Assembly: GCA_963795715.1 (NCBI GenBank)
Contig: CAWCIY010000002.1
Coordinates: 1,364,001 to 1,428,000, forward strand
Reading direction: 5' to 3'
From: JAFEDN01 sp963795715
GTDB taxonomy: Bacteria; Pseudomonadota; Gammaproteobacteria; Coxiellales; Coxiellaceae
Length of the DNA stretch: 64,000 bases
A model generated the notes under the pieces. It was not told where the DNA came from. It made no database searches and saw nothing but the letters and a program-made list of their open reading frames with translations. Positions 39,101 to 45,992 of this stretch are shown here, one piece after another. Position 1 is the first letter of the stretch, and each line of letters opens with the position of its first letter. Made by a program: the position numbers and the translations under genes.

Positions 39101-39531
39101 ACATATAACCGGGTGACATCAGCAAGTACATTTGTGGGTTGCATTGTCCAAAAGAGCACAGCTAATGTTATTTGGGAGCCATCATCCCCTTTAAAAAAAG
39201 CCCTAAGACCGGTAATAACCGCAAATTCACGCTTACTTTTAACCCGAGTGCCCACACCGTCATGCGCTGATCCGAAACTGCCCCTCATATAAGAAAGCAG
39301 AGAGCGGTCTGAACGATCTCCTTGAGCTGCGGCAACGTTAAACATGGCCTTACCTGCGGGTAGCAGCAACGCCATTAGACCGTCAATAAAAGTTGATTTT
39401 CCAGAGCCATTATCTCCGGTAATTAAAGTTCCGGCTGGATCAATTGAAGCAGTGTGCAGTCCGTTGAATGAGCCCCAATTAAAAACAGAAAGCTCTGATA
39501 ACCGAATTTGACCCACAGAAAACAAGTCCAT
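36169..39531 (-). CDS. jetC: Wadjet JetC, SMC/MukB-like ATPase
   Basis: 1120 residues. Walker A is GDNGSGKS (39-46), followed by a long coiled-coil arm (about 270-900) with a hinge-like globular part near 430-560. The C-terminal head carries the ABC signature SGGEK (about 995-999) and Walker B CTVFLDEAF (about 1027-1035). This is the loop-extruding motor of Wadjet. The start has GGAGAGAT upstream. It follows JetB after three bases and overlaps JetD by four. Both ATPase head halves are complete. Confidence 0.95.
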   Translation of the reverse strand: MDLFSVGQIRLSELSVFNWGSFNGLHTASIDPAGTLITGDNGSGKSTFIDGLMALLLPAGKAMFNVAAAQGDRSDRSLLSYMRGSFGSAHDGVGTRVKSKREFAVITGLRAFFKGDDGSQITLAVLFWTMQPTNVLADVTRLYVVAKRDLSLKEMLDVFGETNTRALKQWLRGDPAITCCDSSFSDYQELYRKLLYMDNKNAPALLSRALGLKKIDDGLTDLIRELVLEPSTVKDDAKKVVDEFADLVAIHDRLVDARAQKNHLSKLPELSIVIEKSRQEFAELLEEKNSLSVYLGEVFVQLWSVKIKEIESQLDALSVKIKQAESQEKDANELVERRHEEYLQLGGDKIERLQREIEHAQDKLNRVVRDSSQYQENAEKLDLPIDLDERSFMKNQSEADLKLASIESDNKACQDQFADVSVEYSKIQSNIRTVAEEITEIEARPDSNIEWKFQRLRDELIDSLKLSKDRCLFIGELIDVKEEERHWQGAIERALGGLRTTMVVPSDCYSMVTRWLNVRHTGLHVRVQVVDVVNFKGQLSEFKSNGYLKKLLWREHPYREWLKNHLQRFDLQCVANTEELDRTPFSMTQQGLTHLEKGRFEKKDQYSVDDRRQWNLGFSNKSRLEILNQEKEDLTRNLKNSEKLVIKARQDLKTIATRKNLWEKIKTYVWDDINAPYYQEKLTRLKSDLQALEQPGGNLDSAKLRWESAKADLIQIQKNLKELSTQLGRISHTLQTAKAEHQKAQTDAEKGIAEAIRTLLYKRIGTLTLDHLDQKAEITSRIDKKLDALLEICRNKQNSAEKSAIGVMSSFSSNEKWQALTVDWQRDIASLPNYLSHLEQLENEGLPNLVEQFIERLNKHATQSLARIKTKLDSEREDVIERIEVINRVLKRTEFKSGSYLKLSSKKDKYPHVYEFESQLLKVLNQATSSDHEARFEQLVKVVSILEKASAPATSYTLESLRLLDPRYQMSFYAEELDIVTGEIRDVLASSSGKSGGEKESFAGIIVAASLAYVLTPDGHDRPVYCTVFLDEAFSNTAESVSRRVLRVFKELHLHINLITPYKNLNLARESARSLLIAERDPVNHDSRFYEITWEEIDQRMNEKNKKILAEATNFGVEII

Positions 39532-39534
39532 TTT

Positions 39535-40221
39535 TTATATCTCTCCACTGATATCAGCGCCGTTCTCCATTGCAATTTTAAGGTATTCCTTGAGCATGGT
39601 ATCTAAAAATTCAGCGCTGACGACATAACGAATAATCGGAGTAATTTCAAAACGGTTTTCACTTCCCCTAAGTACACTCAGAATTTTTTTCTCCACCATT
39701 TTATTGACCGCCATATTTAATGTTTTCCGGTCAGATTTACTACTGTTAGTTAAAGGTAAAAAAGGCGTCAAATAGGATTCTATGCGCTCAACATCCACAA
39801 TAATTCGTTGTTCACCAGCTGCCTCACGGTCTTGGTAGTGCTTTCTAAGCACTAACAAAAGCAATGTGTCATAGAGTGAAAGTGTGCGGCGGCTAATCAA
39901 CGAAACCGCCTCTCCTTCATCAGTATCTTCTAAATCCGATCTGCTTTCATCTTGAATACTCGCTACAAAGGCAACACCCACTTTTTCATCTAATACCAGT
40001 TTCAAATATATCTCTGATAGATGCCTTCGAACTACACCCTGATACCGGCAGAGTGATTCAAAAAGATTGGCTTTCTGAGAAAATAAAATAACACCATGAC
40101 GCAGTAAACTCACTAAAGCTCTTCGTGCTTCAGGAGGCATCGCTTGAGATAGAGCTAAAGTATCAGACTCGACCGAAATCATTGTTTGTGGAGAATCGTT
40201 TAATATTTTGTTTTCGCTCAT
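39535..40221 (-). CDS. jetB: Wadjet JetB, kleisin-associated subunit
   Basis: 228 residues from the ATG at 40221; the preceding ATG at 40224 is an equal alternative, and the longer frame to 40275 lies inside JetA. It has the DUF4194 layout: an N-terminal helical region, a winged-helix part (LLLLVLRKHYQDREAAGEQR) and KMVEKKILSVLRGSENRFEI near the end. In the Wadjet complex JetB bridges the kleisin JetA and the JetC heads, similar to MukE. It sits in the standard JetA-B-C-D order. Confidence 0.9.
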   Translation of the reverse strand: MSENKILNDSPQTMISVESDTLALSQAMPPEARRALVSLLRHGVILFSQKANLFESLCRYQGVVRRHLSEIYLKLVLDEKVGVAFVASIQDESRSDLEDTDEGEAVSLISRRTLSLYDTLLLLVLRKHYQDREAAGEQRIIVDVERIESYLTPFLPLTNSSKSDRKTLNMAVNKMVEKKILSVLRGSENRFEITPIIRYVVSAEFLDTMLKEYLKIAMENGADISGEI

Positions 40222-40231
40222 CATTTTCTCA

Positions 40232-41698
40232 CTACAAAACCAGATCATCCAGATTATCAGGAAACAAGTCTGCACTCAGCAAGAAAGTCGGTATAAAAGC
40301 CTGTAAAAGAATGCCTCGTTTATCATATAATTTTATATATTCTTTTTTCTCTAATGAAGTTGCTCGTATTGATTTTGCTATTCGTATATAGGCTACTAAT
40401 TCTTCTAAACCTGCTTGCAAGGGGTGAAATTCGGCAATAGTCGCAATGGTCATTGGTCCAGATTTTTCCAAAATTTTTAATATCCGCTCAGCAATCTCTC
40501 GAATTCGAATGGTTTCGAGGCAGCTAAATATTTGCATACCGGGTTTGCGGGAATTTTTTTGCTCCTCAACACCTGATGTATCTAATTTTTCATCGGCTGA
40601 TTTCAATCGCATGCTTTCCGGAGAGCTGATTTTCACTGAACCTACCGGTAAAAATAAATTTGTGGTAGTCTGTAAATCACACGATATATTTTTCAAAGCA
40701 ACGGCAACATTCTCAAGTTTATTAAGCAATATGTTAACTGCACGATTTTCCTGGGCAGCCCCACTTTCAATGTAAGTGCGTAACCCTTCCTCAGTTCTTC
40801 GTCGAATCCGGAAAACCTGATCACTTTCACGAGCCAACTCTCTCATCAGATGACGTAAAAACCGCTCTTGATTTGCCTTCAAATGTTTCTCGGCAATTCG
40901 ATCTAATATACTTTGTAGTTGATCCCTAAACTCCGTAGATCTGTTTTGATCGCACAAAAGATGAAAGAACCCTTCAAAGGCGCTGCCGGCGTCAGTAGTA
41001 GCTAATAAAGCCTCTTTTTCCATCAACGAAAACAGAATATCTCCTCTATTAAAGCCACCACCTTGAATGATTTGAATGCGTAGTTCCTGATCAAGTTGGC
41101 GAATCTCATCTTCTACCCGGCGAAAATCACCCGTTAGTACAGACGCGAGTTGATAGATTTCACGAATTCGTTCTCGTTGCTCCGCTTCACTGAGTTGGGT
41201 AATGACGCCGCCTTTTAATGCATCAATTTCTTGCTGAATTTTTGCTTTTTTATGTTCTAAGAGAGCAATTCGTTCATCCGAGTTTGGGCTGATTGCCATA
41301 GCAAAGTCTCGTACTGCCTCCTGGACAATCCGTAAATGAGACGCCGTGGTATTTGACCCACGTTCATCAAGCCCCTGGCAAAACCGGAAAGCTACTTCAC
41401 CAGCATCTGTCTTAGTCAGCATATCATTCATTTCACGCAGCCAGCCGGACCGAATCCATTGATTGAGATAAGTATTTGCGGTAGTTTCAGTTTCCCAGAT
41501 GCCTCCTAATTCTTGACATCGAACCAACTCCGCGTCTAGTGCTACTCTAGCACGACTAAAAGGAACTTCACTGGTTTCGGAAAATAAATCGGCTAAAAAT
41601 GCCAAAATTAAAGGAGCATTTCCAGCTCGTAACAACTTCCATGCTGGACTTTCGTCGAATAAACGTCGATATTTGGCTTGTAACCCTTGGAATTTCAA
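40232..41698 (-). CDS. jetA: Wadjet JetA, kleisin-like subunit
   Basis: 488 residues in the DUF3375 family: PAWKLLRAGNAPLILAFLAD near the start, a central coiled coil (EHKKAKIQQEIDALK) and a winged-helix end, the MukF-like role in the complex. The start is a TTG at 41698, supported by AGAGGT seven bases upstream; no ATG with a ribosome site lies nearby. It is the first gene of the complete Wadjet operon reading toward 34931. In Wadjet the four proteins restrict small circular DNA such as plasmids. Confidence 0.92.
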   Translation of the reverse strand: MKFQGLQAKYRRLFDESPAWKLLRAGNAPLILAFLADLFSETSEVPFSRARVALDAELVRCQELGGIWETETTANTYLNQWIRSGWLREMNDMLTKTDAGEVAFRFCQGLDERGSNTTASHLRIVQEAVRDFAMAISPNSDERIALLEHKKAKIQQEIDALKGGVITQLSEAEQRERIREIYQLASVLTGDFRRVEDEIRQLDQELRIQIIQGGGFNRGDILFSLMEKEALLATTDAGSAFEGFFHLLCDQNRSTEFRDQLQSILDRIAEKHLKANQERFLRHLMRELARESDQVFRIRRRTEEGLRTYIESGAAQENRAVNILLNKLENVAVALKNISCDLQTTTNLFLPVGSVKISSPESMRLKSADEKLDTSGVEEQKNSRKPGMQIFSCLETIRIREIAERILKILEKSGPMTIATIAEFHPLQAGLEELVAYIRIAKSIRATSLEKKEYIKLYDKRGILLQAFIPTFLLSADLFPDNLDDLVL

Positions 41699-41918
41699 TA
41701 TTCGACCTCTAATTATTCTGATTGTACCTTTGACAAATTTGAATACACATATCCAAAAATACCTACTATTTCAAAGAATTACTGGACGATAAGTATAACA
41801 AAAAATTAAGTATAAGAACATGTCCTGCAAAAGTCCGGCAATAATTTCTCCAGAAGTATGGTCTTTAGTTTATTTTCTTAAATTTAACTACTTGATTTTA
41901 AAAATTTTATTACACTAC

Positions 41919-42110
41919 GACCAACGGAAAAAAGATCCATTGCTCTACCTTATTTTTAAAAAATGGGCTTTTGATAAGTAATTGATTTAAAATAAAGAAA
42001 TTTAAAATTAGTAGGAGAGAAAACAGATTAAATGTAAAATCGTATCCTGCAAAAGTCCCTACGGTAAATTATTGAACAGTTAGAAAGTCGCGTAAGTACT
42101 TGATTTTAAA
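41919..42110 (+). repeat. Left arm of cassette 2
   Basis: It begins with a decayed copy of the tRNA-derived hairpin (GACCAACGGA, then TCCATTGCTC, two mismatches) and continues with the words shared with the cassette 1 left arm, including TCCTGCAAAAGTCCCT at 42045. A further copy of the word lies at 41823. The last 20 bases match the left flank of att copy A. The 220 bases between JetA and this arm hold no gene that can be supported. Confidence 0.6.
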
Positions 42111-42152
42111 TGGGCCGGCCGAGATTTGAACTCGGGACCAACGGATTAAAAG
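42111..42152 (-). repeat. att copy C: 42-bp 3' part of tRNA-Lys(UUU)
   Basis: The right boundary of the defence block. The sequence next to it (minus strand, upstream of the anticodon loop) is GGTGCAACTGT, which is only vaguely like a tRNA 5' half; no D-arm is present and the anticodon stem does not pair fully, so a whole tRNA gene is not formed here. Confidence 0.8.
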
Positions 42153-42395
42153 ACAGTTGCACCAGGTTTCGGATGCCTGAGCAGGATCGAAAATTATCGT
42201 TATAACTATTTGTTTTTAAATTTTATTTAACAATTTGGACGCCCTTCTCTATTTTGCATAATTTACTACAAATTCATCAAATCGTGACCCCTTGTGACCC
42301 CTCGATTCCGGCAAAATTCCGGCAGGGATTTTTTGAACAGTTTTCTTCGTTTCTTCCAATTTTAGCAAGCATTACTGATGTTTGATCAGCAAAAT
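42153..42395. other. Gap with short direct repeats
   Basis: GTGACCCCT is repeated at 42284 and 42294, then ATTCCGGCA at 42305 and 42317, as often seen beyond the ends of tRNA-inserted islands. No gene is seen. Confidence 0.4.
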
Positions 42396-45300
42396 CTACT
42401 CCACCACCGCCGCTTCTCTAACAACCATCGCCATTGGCGTCCTGTCCACAGAGTGTTGATGCTCAGTGAATGATAACACAATGGCCGGCAAACCAGACCG
42501 AGCCAGGCTTTGATTCACTTTCACCATAACCGATGGCAATAGTGCTGCTACACCATAATTTAAAAGTTTAGTTTCAGACAGAGTAGCAGCGCCGCTGATC
42601 TGAGCGGATTGCGTTAGATGAATATTGAATATTGGTTGCTGGCGATGATGGGCTTGAATGGAGATTTCTAAGGCCAGTTCCACGCTATCGTCGTCTGACC
42701 GGGCAATAACACTCGGGTGCATCCGGGTTTCTAACTGAGGCAGCCACAACTGTCTGGCTTCCTCAAGCAAGAGGAAAGTATTCATTTGAATATGATGACA
42801 CCACTGGCGCATCAGTTTGAGAGTAACTTGCGGCGACCGCACATTTTGCCCAGGGGTCAGCGCCTCCCAACGATCTCCTTTTTTAAGACAAAGATCAGGA
42901 TTGAGTACATATTTCCCCACCCGGATTCGCTTGAACAGATACCGGTTATAGGGGTTTTGTCCCAGCACTTCATTTTTAGACAATAAAGCGGAAATATACG
43001 GGCGTTGCTTGCGATAAGCAGGACACACCGTTTCTGGAAAACGTTCGAAGGTCGAAGCCAGTTCTCCCGCTGAAAACGGTTTATTGAGATTGAAGTGCAA
43101 ACTCATCGCCAATAATAAAAATTCGGCTCGACGTTGGTCGATTTTAATTAAACGGCCCTCGGCTTGGACGTCCAAACTCTCCGGCGCTAACATCCGAAAT
43201 AGCGCCGCTAATTTCGTTTGCGCAAACCGTTTATCCTGAAATCCTTGGTGCAGTATCAATTCGAATGCGGTTTTACCGGCGTTTTCAGTGAGATCAGGAT
43301 TCGCGCCGCTGTCCAATAACCAATGGACTAAAGCCGTGTTACCCACCACTCCCGCCACCATCAATATCGTCTGATTAAACGGATTGCGGAAATCGATGCC
43401 ATACTTTCTGACCTGCGCCTGGGTGGAAGATAAGTTCACGCTGCCATAAGCGTCAAAATATTTACGCCAGACCAGCTCAAAACTTTTTTTAGCATTCTGC
43501 GCAGCCGATAACCCCTGTTTAGCCAGGAGATCAATCACTGAATTTCGCCGATAAATTAACGCATATTCCAACAACTGAATTTTTTGATCCTTAGAAAGCT
43601 TGCCTTCCTGAACTTGTTGGATCAATTGTTGCGCCTGATGTCCGGTTATCACAGTCCAGGGAACGGGGGTTTGCTGTAAACGATTGCGAATGGCGTCGGC
43701 CTGCTCCTGTTTGCCTTGCATCTCCAGTTTCCGCGCTTCTTTTTGCCATTCTTCCAAGCTCGATTTCGTCGTTTCCAATGTCAGTGCGGATTGATAGCGT
43801 TCTAACTGTAACAAATCAAACAATGGGTGGTGGGTTTTGGATTCTATCCAATAGACATCTTTGGTCGAACGAGTGACGGCGACATATAACGCATTAATAT
43901 AAAACTTGTAAATTTCTAACGATTTATCGGTCTTTTCTTTAGCGCGCGCATAAGTAAACTCGCCCTGTAAATCCGCCGGATTAACCCCTTTAGCAATTTC
44001 TGCAAAAGAGCCGCTTTCAGCGGAAATAAAATCAAATAAAATAATATGGTCGTACTCCAATCCTTTCGTTTCAAAAATAGAAAACACCAGCGGTGTTTGA
44101 AAATAGCGTTTAGCAATTTCTTTCCATTCGTCACGAATCACAATCACGGCATAGCGAGTGGACTGTTGGGTTTTTTGATTGAGTTCAATGGTATTTTTAT
44201 CATCCACCTGCCAGAAAAATACTGAACCGGCTTTTTCAGCATGAGTGTTCATCAAATAATGACTTTCTTTGTCGACTGATCCCAGACGGGCGTTTTTGAT
44301 TCTGAGAATTTGATTGGCTAACTGGGTAACAGCTGAGGAATTGCGATAATTAACCGTTAAAATTCGTAGGGATTGTTCCTGAGTGGACAAACTGCCCTGA
44401 TAAAATAGGGTTTTAATTTTAGACCAGGAGAAAAAATTAGGATGAACAATCTGATTGGCGTCTCCGCACATGAGAAATTGCCCCGGATTTTTAAGGCTTT
44501 TGTGGATTAAGGCTAATTGAACGGGTGTAAAATCCTGAATTTCATCGATGACCACCGCGTCATATTTTGGCCGGCAGTGCGGCAGGTAATCATAAGACAA
44601 AAGATTGAAATCCAGATAATGATTTTCCCGGCAGAAATTTAAGTAACGAATGAAGGTTTCATAAATCAATTCTCGCTCTTCCGCCAAATAAATGGATTGC
44701 TTCACCCCTAACTGCAGATAATCGGATCGAGATAAATAGGGTTTATCCAAAGCGACGCCAGTCATCACCCCTCTAAATTCTTCCAGAATTTTATGAGGGT
44801 CTCTCAGCAATTTGTTGGGTTTTAAGCGCTTTAACCAGGCTGAAAACTCATGAAAACTGATTTCCCGTCCAGATGGAATCTGAATCGCTTCCAAAAACTC
44901 ACGATAAGAAAAAAAATCAATCGTCTGCTCTTCATTGACATATTGATGACCATAATACAATCGGTGAGCATGTTGCACTAAATACGGCGAATGGGTCACA
45001 TATAAAATATCACCGGTGCAGTGTTTCATTTTTTCTAAAGTTAAGGCCGTTTTACCGCTGCCAGCTGAGCCGATGATCACTAACGGCAAAGGCGACTGAT
45101 AAATAATCTCTTGATCATCGTCAAAAGAGATCCATTTATCTAAGACATGAAATTGCGTTCTGGCCGGATGAAGATAACTGATCGGTTCGCTGCTGACTTC
45201 GGTGGGCTGAATCACGATTTTAGATTCATCGACCGAAGCGCCCTGTAAAAATTTGGATTTTTCATACTGATGTTGGCGAATAATTTCCAACATTAAAATA

Positions 45301-45497
45301 TACTTTTTACCTCCGAAGTGTACGATTTGAAATAAAGCGCGATTGATATAATCCAGTTTAGCGCGGTAATACGAAGTCGGTTGCAGTTTTTTAACTTCTG
45401 CCGAATAAAAATCCCCTTGTTCGAGCATCGCTTTTACTTTTTGATAAGATTTTTCGACGCCGCGTAAATCCAAATCGGTATATTCCAGCACTTTCAT
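42396..45497 (-). CDS. UvrD-like helicase with RelE/ParE-like N-terminus and ankyrin segment
   Basis: 1033 residues. Residues about 35-88 (YRAKLDYINRALFQIVHFGG, YILMLEIIRQHQYEKSKFL) look like a RelE/ParE toxin fold. A superfamily 1 helicase core follows: Walker A GSAGSGKT 143-150, DEIQD 318-322, GDANQI, FETKGLEYDHIILF about 475-488, YVAVTRS about 538-544. An ankyrin-like segment (NQTILMVAGVVGNTALVHWL, LLDSGANPDLTENAGKTAFE) lies at about 708-750. The last 280 residues are unknown. Its ATG overlaps the stop of the SecB-like gene (ATGA). The role may be DNA processing or, given the ankyrin segment, interaction with a protein partner. Confidence 0.85.
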   Translation of the reverse strand: MKVLEYTDLDLRGVEKSYQKVKAMLEQGDFYSAEVKKLQPTSYYRAKLDYINRALFQIVHFGGKKYILMLEIIRQHQYEKSKFLQGASVDESKIVIQPTEVSSEPISYLHPARTQFHVLDKWISFDDDQEIIYQSPLPLVIIGSAGSGKTALTLEKMKHCTGDILYVTHSPYLVQHAHRLYYGHQYVNEEQTIDFFSYREFLEAIQIPSGREISFHEFSAWLKRLKPNKLLRDPHKILEEFRGVMTGVALDKPYLSRSDYLQLGVKQSIYLAEERELIYETFIRYLNFCRENHYLDFNLLSYDYLPHCRPKYDAVVIDEIQDFTPVQLALIHKSLKNPGQFLMCGDANQIVHPNFFSWSKIKTLFYQGSLSTQEQSLRILTVNYRNSSAVTQLANQILRIKNARLGSVDKESHYLMNTHAEKAGSVFFWQVDDKNTIELNQKTQQSTRYAVIVIRDEWKEIAKRYFQTPLVFSIFETKGLEYDHIILFDFISAESGSFAEIAKGVNPADLQGEFTYARAKEKTDKSLEIYKFYINALYVAVTRSTKDVYWIESKTHHPLFDLLQLERYQSALTLETTKSSLEEWQKEARKLEMQGKQEQADAIRNRLQQTPVPWTVITGHQAQQLIQQVQEGKLSKDQKIQLLEYALIYRRNSVIDLLAKQGLSAAQNAKKSFELVWRKYFDAYGSVNLSSTQAQVRKYGIDFRNPFNQTILMVAGVVGNTALVHWLLDSGANPDLTENAGKTAFELILHQGFQDKRFAQTKLAALFRMLAPESLDVQAEGRLIKIDQRRAEFLLLAMSLHFNLNKPFSAGELASTFERFPETVCPAYRKQRPYISALLSKNEVLGQNPYNRYLFKRIRVGKYVLNPDLCLKKGDRWEALTPGQNVRSPQVTLKLMRQWCHHIQMNTFLLLEEARQLWLPQLETRMHPSVIARSDDDSVELALEISIQAHHRQQPIFNIHLTQSAQISGAATLSETKLLNYGVAALLPSVMVKVNQSLARSGLPAIVLSFTEHQHSVDRTPMAMVVREAAVVE

Positions 45498-45973
45498 GGT
45501 TGTACCTGGATGAAAAAAGGTTGAGTAGCCTCGGGATTTTTAATTCGATTTTGCCGAAAACGCTGATAACACTCGGCAAAATTCACGTGTAATAGATAGA
45601 CCGGTGGCCAATCCGCTTGGGTTAATACTTCATTGATATGAACACCCGCGTAACCGAATAGAAGATCACAACCCACACCATACAACTGTGCTTCGATTTG
45701 CTCCGGCGTCCTGTTGGGCAACACAAATAGACCTGCCTGGTCGATGATGATTTCCGCACGCGATGATTGACCTTGCTGTAGTTGAATGTTCAAGGCCAAC
45801 ACCAGTTCAAAACGGCCATCCTTCAAGGAATGATAATGCGGATTAGCCTGCAAACTCACAGGCCAACGCCAGGGCAAAGCCGGATCTCCGACAAATGGAT
45901 CCGCGGTCAAGCGCAGATTTTTGGTGTAAATTTGGGAGAGTGAGCCTGAGTCGCCGATCGGTAAATGACTCAT
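45494..45973 (-). CDS. SecB-like export chaperone
   Basis: 159 residues from the ATG at 45973, with AGGAT ten bases upstream; a longer frame to 46132 lies inside the preceding gene. SecB features can be followed along the length: SQIYTKNLRL (compare RIYTKDISFE), RFELVLALNIQLQQG, IIIDQAGLFVLPNRTPEQIE, LYGVGCDLLFGYAGVHINEV and PPVYLLHVNFAECYQRF (compare LAPVNFDALF). SecB tetramers hold proteins unfolded for export, and SecB-like members serve as dedicated chaperones or in toxin-antitoxin-chaperone units. It lies 19 bases after a giant FG-GAP gene and is translationally coupled to the helicase gene. Divergence from housekeeping SecB suggests a specialised client. Confidence 0.82.
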   Translation of the reverse strand: MSHLPIGDSGSLSQIYTKNLRLTADPFVGDPALPWRWPVSLQANPHYHSLKDGRFELVLALNIQLQQGQSSRAEIIIDQAGLFVLPNRTPEQIEAQLYGVGCDLLFGYAGVHINEVLTQADWPPVYLLHVNFAECYQRFRQNRIKNPEATQPFFIQVQP

Positions 45974-45992
45974 AAAAATATATCCTGATTCA

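Noticed and set aside
36169..39531. JetC as a housekeeping MukB/SMC condensin
   Set aside because: Its neighbours are JetA, JetB and a TOPRIM JetD in Wadjet order inside a mobile cassette.
42111..42190. A complete tRNA-Lys gene at att copy C
   Set aside because: The 5' side lacks the D-arm and the first acceptor strand, and the anticodon stem has mismatches; only the 3' part is real.
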